Shown here: positions 45,039 through 52,636 of the stretch, in pieces | How positions within the stretch are numbered: the first letter of the stretch is position 1 | Layout of the letters: each line of letters starts with the position of its first letter | Source: CAVXHV01 sp963761445 | GTDB taxonomy: Bacteria > Planctomycetota > Planctomycetia > Isosphaerales > Isosphaeraceae | Reading direction: 5' to 3' | DNA: 64,000 nt | NCBI GenBank assembly: GCA_963761445.1 | Contig: CAVXHV010000005.1 | Coordinates: 496,001 to 560,000, forward strand | The notes under the pieces: model-generated | The model's input: the letters and a program-made list of their open reading frames with translations, nothing else | What the model was told of the DNA's origin: nothing | Database searches by the model: none | Position numbers and translations under genes: made by a program

Positions 45039-45137
45039 CGACGCCGGCGCGGGGTTTTTCCCCGTCATATGCATCACCGCGGACCGCCTAAATATCCCCT
45101 TCTCATGTCGTCACGTATAGAGGACGTTACCCCCTAA
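45039..45137 (+). pseudogene. Displaced 3' end of the interrupted zinc-finger gene
   Basis: Thirty-two codons and a TAA stop. Joined after the codons for LRQ at 42399 they read RRRRGVFPRHMHHRGPP, then KYPLLMSSRIEDVTP. The Arg-rich RRRRG beginning directly after the RLRQ of the fingers is the kind of ending I recall for this family, whereas the tail present on the 5' fragment (LTFRTSAPDY) comes from the inverted repeat of the insertion sequence. The undisturbed protein would have been about 239 residues. Confidence 0.75.
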
Positions 45138-45148
45138 CACTTATGTTT

Positions 45149-45164
45149 GTTCTTGCCCAAGAAC
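45149..45164. repeat. Small hairpin ahead of the ParB-like gene
   Basis: GTTCTTG-CC-CAAGAAC, a perfect seven-bp inverted repeat about 80 bases before the ParB-like ATG. Could be an operator for the ParB-like protein; no other copy was noticed. Confidence 0.3.
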
Positions 45165-45242
45165 CGAGGAGGAAGCGGGAGGGCCGGGTCTTCCGGTCTC
45201 CCGTTTCCTTACTCGGACTGGGCCTTTGTGACGAGGTTTCCC

Positions 45243-46145
45243 ATGACAGACTCGTACACGACGGACATCCGCTTCATAGCTGTGGATCAACTGGGTCAGC
45301 GGTATCGGCGCTATCGTCTTCCCGACCCGGACGCTGAGGCCGCAATGGCGGCATCCCTCGGGCGCTATGGACAGCAAACACCCGTGGTCGTCTGCCTGCG
45401 AGAGGAAAGATACGAGGTTCTCGACGGCTTCAAGCGTCTGGCAGCCGCGCAGACACTCGGTTTCCTGACCGTCAGTACGCGGCTCGTGGAAGTTAATGAG
45501 CGCCTGGCCAAGGCGACGATCCTGGGCCTCAATCAAACCGGCAGGCGGACCCAAGAGTGGGAAGAAGCTTGGATCGTGCACGCCTTGGTGCGCGAGGACG
45601 GTTTGACGCAGGAGGAGGTCGCCGAGCTGCTCTCCCACCACAAGAGCTGGGTCTGCCGTCGGCTGGCCCTGGTCGAGAAGCTGGCCGACGCGGCCAGGAA
45701 CGACTTGCGATTGGGGCTGTTGTCGGTCACGGCCGCTCGCTCGCTGGTGCGGTTGCCGGCCGGCAACCAAACCGGTCTGCTGGCCACACTCCGCCGCGAC
45801 AAGCTGACGGCTTCCGAGCTCGATGGCGTCGTCAATCTACTCCGAGTGGCGCCGGGCCAGACTCAGGAAGAGTACATCCTGGCCCAGCCGCGCCAGGCTT
45901 TGCGGCAAGCGCGAGAAGAGACTGGCTGGGCCTGGGACCCACGGCTGAGCAGCTCGGGCAACCGCGTGGCGCGACGTCTCACCTACGTCCTTGAGGACCT
46001 GGGTCGCATCGAAACCTGGCTGCGCAGTCAAGGCCGCGCCGGCTTGACCCCCTGCGATCACTTGGTGCTGACACAGCATTCTCCAAGTTGGCGCGTGATG
46101 CCTCCAGCGTGGCCTCTTTGGCTCAGGACCTCATCGGAGAGTTGA
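45243..46145 (+). CDS. ParB/Spo0J-like DNA-binding protein associated with an IS21 element
   Basis: 300 residues from the ATG at 45243 (GAGG six bases upstream); the frame stays open upstream to 45147. The N-terminal ParB/sulfiredoxin-like domain shows SLGRYGQQTPVVVCLREE and RYEVLDGFKRLAAAQTLG, and a helix-turn-helix follows (GLTQEEVAELLSHHKSWVCRRLALVEKL, about 120-150). Chromosomal ParB has a GERR box for CTP binding; here the place is taken by DGFKRL, so CTPase activity is uncertain. It ends six bases before istA and is surely co-transcribed with it. A role in regulating the element or choosing its target is an inference. C-terminal function unknown. Confidence 0.85.
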   Translation: MTDSYTTDIRFIAVDQLGQRYRRYRLPDPDAEAAMAASLGRYGQQTPVVVCLREERYEVLDGFKRLAAAQTLGFLTVSTRLVEVNERLAKATILGLNQTGRRTQEWEEAWIVHALVREDGLTQEEVAELLSHHKSWVCRRLALVEKLADAARNDLRLGLLSVTAARSLVRLPAGNQTGLLATLRRDKLTASELDGVVNLLRVAPGQTQEEYILAQPRQALRQAREETGWAWDPRLSSSGNRVARRLTYVLEDLGRIETWLRSQGRAGLTPCDHLVLTQHSPSWRVMPPAWPLWLRTSSES

Positions 46146-46151
46146 ACAATC

Positions 46152-47714
46152 ATGACCGAGCAAAAGCGCAATGAGATTGTCAGCCGCTCGCGCGCCGGTG
46201 CATCAATGCGACGGATCGCCCGCGAGTTGGGACTCGCACGGAACACGGTGAGCCGGGTGCTTGTCGGGATTGATGCCCAGCGAGCCGGCAAGGCGTCGAC
46301 CTCGCTCGGACGACCCAGCCAGCTCGATCCCTACGAGCCTGTCATCCTCGAACTCCTGGGCCGATATCCCGATTTGACCGGCGTGCGGCTCCTGGAAGAG
46401 CTGCGCCACCAGGGCTTCCCGGGCAGCTATAGCACTGTCCGCCAGCGCCTACGCGAGCTACGTCCGCGCTCAGGGCCACAGCCGGTTATCCGCTTTGAAA
46501 CTGGGCCCGGCGTCCAGGCTCAGATGGATTACGCCGTCTACGATCTGGACTTCACTTGTGAAGGCCGGCGCCGCGTGAATTTGTTCAGCTACATCCTGGG
46601 CTATTCACGGCGGCAGTACCTGCGCTTCGTCGAGGCCCAAGACCTGGTGACCACCCTGCGCGAGCACGTGCGGGCCTTTACCCATCTGGGAGGCGTAGCC
46701 GCAACATGCTTGTATGACAATATGAAAGTCGTGGTCACTGGTCACGAGGATGACGTACCGGTCTACAACTCGCGGTTCCTGGCCTTCGCCACTCACTACG
46801 GATTCCGGCCGGTGGCCTGCCGCGTGCGGCGGCCCCAAACCAAGGGAAAAGTGGAACGCCCGTTTTATTACGTTGAAACCAGCTTGTTCAACGGCCGCAG
46901 CTTCGAATCGCTCAGTCATCTAAACGAGACCACCGATTGGTGGCTGGCGCAGGTCGCGGATGTCCGCGAACTCCGCGCAGCCGGCAAGACGCCCTTGCAG
47001 TTGCATCAGGAGGAACTTCCCCACCTGATCCCGCTGCCAAACCAAGCTTATGTGGTCGCCCCGGTTATCTATCGCACAGTCGACGTCGAGGGCTTGGTCA
47101 CCTACTGCCAGAACGGCTACTCAGTGCCCTGGCGGTACATCGGCTGCGTGTTGCCGGTGCGGGTGACCGAGACCGAGGTGATCGTTTACGGTCCTCAGGT
47201 TGAGGAGATCACCCGGCACGCGCTGTTGCCGCGCACGGCCAGAGGGCAACAGAGCGTGCACAAGGAGCACCGGCCTAACGAAAGCGCACACCGGCGACGG
47301 GCGCAACTGGAGGAACGCTTTGCCGAGCTGGGCGAAGTCGGACGGCGGTTCCTGGAAGGGCTGCTGAAAGTTCAGCGTTACGGCAAGGACCAGGCACAGC
47401 GGGTGCTGGCACTATTGGGGACCTACGCCCGATCCGACGTGATCGCCGCGTTGGAGCGAGCGGTGCGATATGGTGCATATTCCCACGCGGCGGTGGCACG
47501 CATCCTCTCGGTTCAGGCTCGGCCCAAGACTACCTTGGAGGCGCTGGCCGAAGAAGAGCGCGCGCTGCCTCCGTGGCTGGGCGAGGATAAGGTGTCCCCG
47601 CGCCCGACGTCAGGCTACCAATACCTTTGCGAGCCGGAGGAGCACGAGGATGAAGACCCGAGCAGCGCCCAAGGCGAAGCCGGCGGGGACGGAACTGCGC
47701 CAGAAGATCCTTGA
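46152..47714 (+). CDS. istA: IS21-family transposase IstA
   Basis: 520 residues. An N-terminal helix-turn-helix (ASMRRIARELGLARNTVSRVLVG), then an integrase-type core with the DDE triad at Asp126 (AQMDYAVYD), Asp189 (CLYDNMKVV) and Glu235 (KGKVERPF), then a C-terminal beta-barrel region. It carries out the strand transfer of IS21 elements with the help of the ATPase IstB. GGAGAG precedes the ATG at 46152. The frame is intact. Confidence 0.95.
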   Translation: MTEQKRNEIVSRSRAGASMRRIARELGLARNTVSRVLVGIDAQRAGKASTSLGRPSQLDPYEPVILELLGRYPDLTGVRLLEELRHQGFPGSYSTVRQRLRELRPRSGPQPVIRFETGPGVQAQMDYAVYDLDFTCEGRRRVNLFSYILGYSRRQYLRFVEAQDLVTTLREHVRAFTHLGGVAATCLYDNMKVVVTGHEDDVPVYNSRFLAFATHYGFRPVACRVRRPQTKGKVERPFYYVETSLFNGRSFESLSHLNETTDWWLAQVADVRELRAAGKTPLQLHQEELPHLIPLPNQAYVVAPVIYRTVDVEGLVTYCQNGYSVPWRYIGCVLPVRVTETEVIVYGPQVEEITRHALLPRTARGQQSVHKEHRPNESAHRRRAQLEERFAELGEVGRRFLEGLLKVQRYGKDQAQRVLALLGTYARSDVIAALERAVRYGAYSHAAVARILSVQARPKTTLEALAEEERALPPWLGEDKVSPRPTSGYQYLCEPEEHEDEDPSSAQGEAGGDGTAPEDP

Positions 47715-48465
47715 GGACTTCGAGGTGCTGGGCATTCCCCTGCGGTCCGAGCAACTTGACGCGGTTGTGGGCCGTGCCGAGAGCGACGGGCTATCCCACC
47801 TGGAATTCCTACGGTTGCTGGTCAGCGAGCAGGCCAACGGGCGTCGTGATCGCAGGATTGCCCACCGCATCCGCGAGGCCGGCTTCGCTGAAAGTAAAAC
47901 ACTGGCTGACTTCGATTGGCAGTTCAACTCGGCGGCTATCGATCGAGTGCGAATCGAGGCATTAGCCGAAGGGGAGTTCATCGGCCGGCATCAAAGTCTG
48001 GTTTGGGTGGGTCAAAGCGGCGTCGGCAAAAGTCATCTGATCCAGGCGATTGGCCTGTGTGCCTGTGCGCTGGGTTACCGGGTGCGGTACGAGACAAGCA
48101 GCTCAATTTTACAAAGACTGACAGCAGCGCTGGCGGATCAGACGTTGCCGAGCCAGTTGCGATACTATGCCAAATTCGATCTGTTGATCCTCGACGAGGT
48201 CGGCTTCGACCGACTGGAACGGATCGAATCGCCCCAAGCGGCCAGCCTGTTGTACAAGCTGATCAACGTCCGCAGTGGGCGGTCGACGGCATTGGTGACG
48301 AACATCGACTTCGACGCGTGGGGTGATTACTGGGGCGATCCACCGCTGGCAATGGCGTTCCTGGACCGTGTCGTGGACGGGGCGATCATCATGAAGATCA
48401 ACGGCAAGTCGTATCGGGCACATCGAGGCGAACAAGCATCGGCCATCAAGCGGTCGAAGAAGTGA
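47650..48465 (+). CDS. istB: IS21-family helper ATPase IstB
   Basis: 271 residues from the ATG at 47650, with GGAGGAG seven bases upstream; the frame is open further upstream inside istA, but that part is not IstB-like. AAA+ ATPase related to DnaC: Walker A VGQSGVGKSHLIQAIG (about 120-128), Walker B LLILDEVGFDRL, sensor region STALVTNIDFDAWGDYWGDP, and MAFLDRVVDGAIIMKINGKSYR near the end. It selects the target DNA for IstA. The gene overlaps istA by 65 bases, the usual IS21 arrangement. Confidence 0.95.
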   Translation: MKTRAAPKAKPAGTELRQKILEDFEVLGIPLRSEQLDAVVGRAESDGLSHLEFLRLLVSEQANGRRDRRIAHRIREAGFAESKTLADFDWQFNSAAIDRVRIEALAEGEFIGRHQSLVWVGQSGVGKSHLIQAIGLCACALGYRVRYETSSSILQRLTAALADQTLPSQLRYYAKFDLLILDEVGFDRLERIESPQAASLLYKLINVRSGRSTALVTNIDFDAWGDYWGDPPLAMAFLDRVVDGAIIMKINGKSYRAHRGEQASAIKRSKK

Positions 48466-48589
48466 AATAGCGTCGACGCCGGAGCCGGAGATCAGCCAGT
48501 CTACTTGATTTGATCCACGATTCATCCACCGATCGACGGCCGTCACTTCCCGAAGCACATTGTCCGTGCTTCACGCGGCAACCATTCAG

Positions 48590-48635
48590 GTGGCTCAATT
48601 CTGGCTGCGAAAGTGGCTCACTTCCTGGCTGCGGT
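48590..48635. repeat. Two tandem 23-bp terminal repeats at the right end of the IS21-like element
   Basis: GTGGCTCA-x-TT-x-TGGCTGCG is repeated at 48590-48612 and 48613-48635, followed by CGACA ending at 48640. Spaced repeats near the ends are transposase-binding sites in IS21 elements. No counterpart was found on the left. Confidence 0.65.
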
Positions 48636-48640
48636 CGACA

Positions 48641-48907
48641 TGCCCTACAGCTTGGTAGTCCTTTGGTGCTGGGCAGGGCAGTCTCCATGTGTGTTTAACT
48701 TTATCGCAGGGCGGTGTATGATAACCAAGGTAGTGTGTCGCAAACGCCGCTACGACAACTAGCAAAAACCTATTAATCCAATTATAATCATATATCCTGA
48801 TTGTGTGTATTGAGTTGCGTAAAAAAGAAAGTATCTGCAATTGGTATCAGCCTGGGGGGTTAGCGTAACGGAACTCCTTAAATCGAATAGAATTGGAACA
48901 GACAGCC
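48641..48907. other. Intergenic region after the mobile island
   Basis: No supported gene. Sequence becomes AT-rich from 48760 to 48840, which suits a promoter for the coiled-coil gene, but no clear pair of boxes stands out. Confidence 0.4.
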
Positions 48908-50128
48908 ATGACAAGAGCCCTGGATCAACTTGCGGAACTGGTTCGTCAGGCAGAGGCTAAGACTCTTGCAAGAAGGATTGAAAGTGAGACGCAGCAAGTT
49001 GCCGAGCAGTTGCGATCAATGGAGCAACGGTGCCGGCACGCGGTTGAAAGACATCGGGTAGTTCGGCCAGCCAAATTGCAATCCTTGGAGCAAACTGATA
49101 TAGATGAGCAGCTTCTTAAGGATCTGGTTCGCAAACTGGCCTTGTACAAGTCGTCACTCGGTTCGCAGGCTGATGCGGAGAAGCTAATCGCCGCATCGCA
49201 GGCCGAGATCGAGCGAACGCGTCATGAAAATAGAGCAGAGCTAGAAGAGATCAGCCATGAGCTCGAAGAAGCACGTCGTGAGCTTCGAGGAGCCATTGAT
49301 ACTTACCGTCAACTTCGTCGCGAGCTCGACCGTCTCCAACCTGAATTAGCAGTACAATTCGTCGCCGAGGATCGGCTTCTTTGGGATGCCGAGTCCCATT
49401 TTCCAGGCGGTCAGCTTCAGTTATTAGCGCATGAGGTTGAAGCTGGGTTGAACGCTTATTCCACTTTGAGCAAACTTGAGCAATATGCGCGCCTCAAAGT
49501 ATGGATCGGACGGTTCCGATTTTATCAAGCCTCGCAAGACCGCGAAGCTGAGCTAAACGATGACTTACAAGCATTGTCGCATCGCGTGTTCCACCAACTC
49601 AAGTGGCTTTCGCGCCAATATGAGCCTGGATACATTGAGGCATTTCGCCAAGATTTTTCGACCGATTGGGCCGCGTACGTTTCCGAAGCCCAAGAACAGT
49701 TACACCAGGCCAATGAAGCATGCCGCCGCGTTCGTAATAGTGATGTTCATCCTCAGCAGGACCACGAGTCTAGAGCTGATTACATTTCGGCAACTCCGCC
49801 GGGGGTATTTCCCCGAGTGCTTGGATTGACGCACTTGCCCCCTACATCTACCGTGTCGGTTGCACCTGCCGCAGCTCAACACCAAGCCGGAATTACTTCA
49901 TTAGCTGGCTTGAAAGCGTTGGTCGCGAGGATACACCTTCCGGAGGAGGGGCTTGACCAGTTTCTTACTGCTCTTCGAAAAGCTATTGCCGACGTCGGAA
50001 CGGCTAATCCCGAGCTTCTCCGGCTCGTTCTGCCTTACCGCGAATATATCAACGGCGAGGAAGGCTTAAGCTCCTTACGGCGCAATCTTGAGCGCATCCA
50101 ACCCCAGATTGGTACGCAATCTTGTTGA
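48908..50128 (+). CDS. Coiled-coil protein of unknown function
   Basis: 406 residues from the ATG at 48908; a TTG five codons earlier is also in frame. Residues about 5-175 are rich in Glu, Arg, Gln and Leu in heptad spacing (AEIERTRHENRAELEEISH, ELEEARRELRGAI), a long predicted coiled coil. A second helical region spans 175-280, a Pro/Ser/Ala linker lies near 295-335, and a helical C-terminal part ends NLERIQPQIG. There is no signal peptide, membrane span or enzyme motif. It converges on the two vWA genes, its stop lying 108 bases from theirs. I do not recognise the family. Confidence 0.7.
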   Translation: MTRALDQLAELVRQAEAKTLARRIESETQQVAEQLRSMEQRCRHAVERHRVVRPAKLQSLEQTDIDEQLLKDLVRKLALYKSSLGSQADAEKLIAASQAEIERTRHENRAELEEISHELEEARRELRGAIDTYRQLRRELDRLQPELAVQFVAEDRLLWDAESHFPGGQLQLLAHEVEAGLNAYSTLSKLEQYARLKVWIGRFRFYQASQDREAELNDDLQALSHRVFHQLKWLSRQYEPGYIEAFRQDFSTDWAAYVSEAQEQLHQANEACRRVRNSDVHPQQDHESRADYISATPPGVFPRVLGLTHLPPTSTVSVAPAAAQHQAGITSLAGLKALVARIHLPEEGLDQFLTALRKAIADVGTANPELLRLVLPYREYINGEEGLSSLRRNLERIQPQIGTQSC

Positions 50129-50236
50129 TGCCTCTTAACCATTCGCGACGAAGCTGTCGCGCCAGTTCAGACAAAATGAAGACGGTTCAGTGTCCCGAAG
50201 TGAGCTAGCGAGCATGTCTTCCATGAGCAGGAAGAC

Positions 50237-52198
50237 TTAGTACTTGGGTACGAATTGTGCACGCTCGTAATATTTCGCGTTGTGAACTTCTTCATCAAAT
50301 CGGACTGACAAACCGCGATTAAGAATGTCTTGTGCCAGGTCGGCCCAAGGCGTCTTGGAATGGCGAACAATGACCTCTTTGAGCAGCCGTTCGGCTTCGA
50401 CATATTTCTTGGCTGTCTCGATGCGAGGAGCAAGGGGTTGGGTCGAATGATTGACGACCCAAATAACCAGGTTATCGGAAGTGGGTTGGTGTTTGGCGCG
50501 TGGTGGACTCTTGGCGATTGAGGCCATCAGAGCGCGATATTCGTAAGCCTTGACCTGAAACGCGACGGTCTGAGCCAGCATCAGGTCGTAATGCGCCTGC
50601 CATCGCTTTTCTGGATCCCGCTCCCGCTCCTTCAGCATCTGTTCAAGCCGCGTCTGGATGAGTAACAGTTGGTTAAGCTTGATCGTTGCCTTCTGGCCTT
50701 CTTCAAACGCGATCTTGACCATTTCAGCAGGCTCGATTGGGAAGTCTCTTCGATAAATAAAAGCCTTGCCTTCCAGGACAATATCGTGCAGTAGCTTTCG
50801 CAGAGGAGAGCTATTGCGCCGCTCCATGTAGGCTAAGCGGTTGTTGTATTCCGGGAGATATTCCTTGAGCTGGGTGATTGAATACGCCTGTTCACGCTGG
50901 CGAATCCTCATGAATTCTTCACTGGGCAGCAGGAAATAGATCCCACCTGAATCCCGGGTCAAACGAGCCAATTCGTAGGGGGCAAACCCTGAGGGCTGTT
51001 CGTCCCATCGGTCGTAGAGCCCGTCCCACTGGTAGAGCTCGAGGTCTGCTGTCTCGGGACCGCGGCGGATCAGCGGATGGTACACATCTTTAGTTACGGG
51101 ATCGATGTACTTGTGATGTGCGTACGGATAACCAAAAAGCGACTGTCGCCCAATGACGTAAAGAGGAACGCGATACTTTTTGAGAGCCTGCCGCGCCTCT
51201 TCGACGTATGTTCCATCATCGCCTGATTCATCGGTTACGAGAACGATCAAGAGGTGTCGGCTTGCCTTCTGCACCACGTACGCGTAATGCTCGACAACTT
51301 CGCGGATAGCCTGCATTGTATTCTCGGTTCCGGTCGAGTCCACTTTCAGGTGCTTTATGGCTCGACCGATCTGGTCGATATCATCACGTGGTTTATCCAG
51401 GACGTAGTCAATCTCCTGCCCGAACCCGACAATCGCGTGGTTGAGCGCACTTATGCCTTTCTTGTTGGGCTCGATGTTCTGCTTGAGCTCGCTCGAAACG
51501 CGATCAAATTTCTGGAAGATAATCTTCTGGTCATCCTGCATGCTGCTCGATTCGTCGAACAGCCACACAACGGTGAGCTTATGGTCCTTTAAATGTCGGA
51601 GGATCTCTCGAGCTAGCTGGTCGAGGGCGACGCCGATCTCTTTGACGTCAAAGAGTGGATCACCAGCGATCTTACCGCCGCCACCTAGATCGAGTGCCGG
51701 AGCCACTGGCAGCAAACTAATCGGAGAACCACCCAACCCTTCAATCTTAACCCCTGGAAGGCTTGTGCCCTCGTTGATGCGACCTTTACCTACACCGCGA
51801 ATCCTCGGGGTTTTCGAGGGTGCACCTGTTGCCATTGCACCTGTGGCAATCGAGCCGCCACCATCATCACCCTCACCTTCATTCATAGCGGTGAGCACCG
51901 GCTCACCGGGGGCAGTGGCATTCTCATCGCCAATTGCCTTATCGCGCCGAATATCGTCTGGGTCAGCGTAGATCGGCAGCACCTCCGGTTCACCGTTGCG
52001 AAATCCCGCTAATGCCGAATCGAAATTGAGGATCTTGTTGACTGCCTCCTTCGCCGAAAACGTGGCTGCCGCCAGAGCCGAAAGTATCGCGACGTGAAGA
52101 AGTAGCGAAACAGTCCAGGCTTGCATCAGATATCGCATTCGAAACGCGCCGCCGGCGCCTGGGACGCGTCTTAAGGCCAGGCACCCTGTTCGCTGCAC
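50237..52198 (-). CDS. Membrane-anchored vWA-domain protein (second of a pair)
   Basis: 653-residue frame; the meaningful part begins near MRYLMQAWTVSLLLHVAILSA (ATG at 52138), a single N-terminal membrane anchor. A Gly/Ala/Glu-rich linker follows (about 100-180), then a von Willebrand A domain with a complete MIDAS: DESSS at 215-219, the Thr in STGTENTM, and the Asp in VTDESGDD. The C-terminal 250 residues are helical and end in a motif shared with the upstream paralogue (TPWADLAQDILNRGLSVRFDEEVHNAKYYE). vWA domains bind metal and mediate protein interactions; the site of action is likely the periplasm. The start is unclear: a Pro-rich frame in another phase (51990-52553) may be its true N-terminus after a one-base shift. 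Confidence 0.8.
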   Translation of the reverse strand: MQRTGCLALRRVPGAGGAFRMRYLMQAWTVSLLLHVAILSALAAATFSAKEAVNKILNFDSALAGFRNGEPEVLPIYADPDDIRRDKAIGDENATAPGEPVLTAMNEGEGDDGGGSIATGAMATGAPSKTPRIRGVGKGRINEGTSLPGVKIEGLGGSPISLLPVAPALDLGGGGKIAGDPLFDVKEIGVALDQLAREILRHLKDHKLTVVWLFDESSSMQDDQKIIFQKFDRVSSELKQNIEPNKKGISALNHAIVGFGQEIDYVLDKPRDDIDQIGRAIKHLKVDSTGTENTMQAIREVVEHYAYVVQKASRHLLIVLVTDESGDDGTYVEEARQALKKYRVPLYVIGRQSLFGYPYAHHKYIDPVTKDVYHPLIRRGPETADLELYQWDGLYDRWDEQPSGFAPYELARLTRDSGGIYFLLPSEEFMRIRQREQAYSITQLKEYLPEYNNRLAYMERRNSSPLRKLLHDIVLEGKAFIYRRDFPIEPAEMVKIAFEEGQKATIKLNQLLLIQTRLEQMLKERERDPEKRWQAHYDLMLAQTVAFQVKAYEYRALMASIAKSPPRAKHQPTSDNLVIWVVNHSTQPLAPRIETAKKYVEAERLLKEVIVRHSKTPWADLAQDILNRGLSVRFDEEVHNAKYYERAQFVPKY

Positions 52199-52553
52199 CG
52201 GACTTCTGAGGTATTGCTCCCTCTTTCTGTGATGATGGAACGTCGGGCTCGACGGCAGTTGGTAGCGTGCTTACTTCGGGGGCTGAACCTGGGTGGGTAG
52301 ACTCTTTGGTCGGCGCTTCTGCGGGGCCGTGGTCCACCGTGATCTTGTCGCTGAATGCAACCACCAGCGGGTCAACCACCATTGTGCTGGTTGCTGCTCT
52401 TGAACTCTTTGGAGCCGAGACAACGTCTACCTCCAGTAAATTCTGCACACCTGCCGGAGGTTTTGAAACCGACATAGGTGCCACAGATGTCTCTTCTACT
52501 ACGAGCGGGAAAGCATCCTCATCGGAGGATGGGAGAAGAGGCCGGAGTTCCAT
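51990..52553 (-). CDS. Pro/Ser-rich frame, probable N-terminal part of the vWA protein (frameshift) or a separate small ORF
   Basis: 187-residue frame beginning MELRPLLPSSDEDAFPLVVEE, rich in Pro, Ser, Val, Ala and acidic residues, as in a disordered cytoplasmic tail. It overlaps the start of the vWA frame by about 210 bases. After about residue 120 it turns into Arg-rich nonsense (RPRRRRRVSN) while the vWA frame becomes sensible at the same point. Joined by a +1 shift near GGCGGCGCG, the two make one protein of about 771 residues with the tail before the membrane anchor. No ribosome-binding site was seen for the vWA ATG, which supports the joined model. Confidence 0.45.
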   Translation of the reverse strand: MELRPLLPSSDEDAFPLVVEETSVAPMSVSKPPAGVQNLLEVDVVSAPKSSRAATSTMVVDPLVVAFSDKITVDHGPAEAPTKESTHPGSAPEVSTLPTAVEPDVPSSQKEGAIPQKSGAANRVPGLKTRPRRRRRVSNAISDASLDCFATSSRRDTFGSGGSHVFGEGGSQQDPQFRFGISGISQR

Positions 52554-52636
52554 ATGGGTTTTCCCCTTCTCAAGCTACTTGAAGAGCACGTCTGCCGCCG
52601 ACTGGCTCTTGGTCGGCCGCCATCAGCCTGGTTTCA

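Larger units (their letters stand above)
45138..48640 (+). mobile_element. IS21-like element with an added ParB-like gene
   Basis: Three genes in a row on one strand: ParB-like (45243-46145), istA (46152-47714) and istB (47650-48465). Gaps and overlaps are only a few to 65 bases, so they form one operon. The right end is marked by two tandem 23-bp repeats (48590-48635) and a terminal CGACA, as IS21 elements have multiple transposase-binding repeats ending in CA. I did not find the matching left terminal repeat; the left limit given is simply the end of the zinc-finger gene fragment. The element may have lost its left end. Confidence 0.75.
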
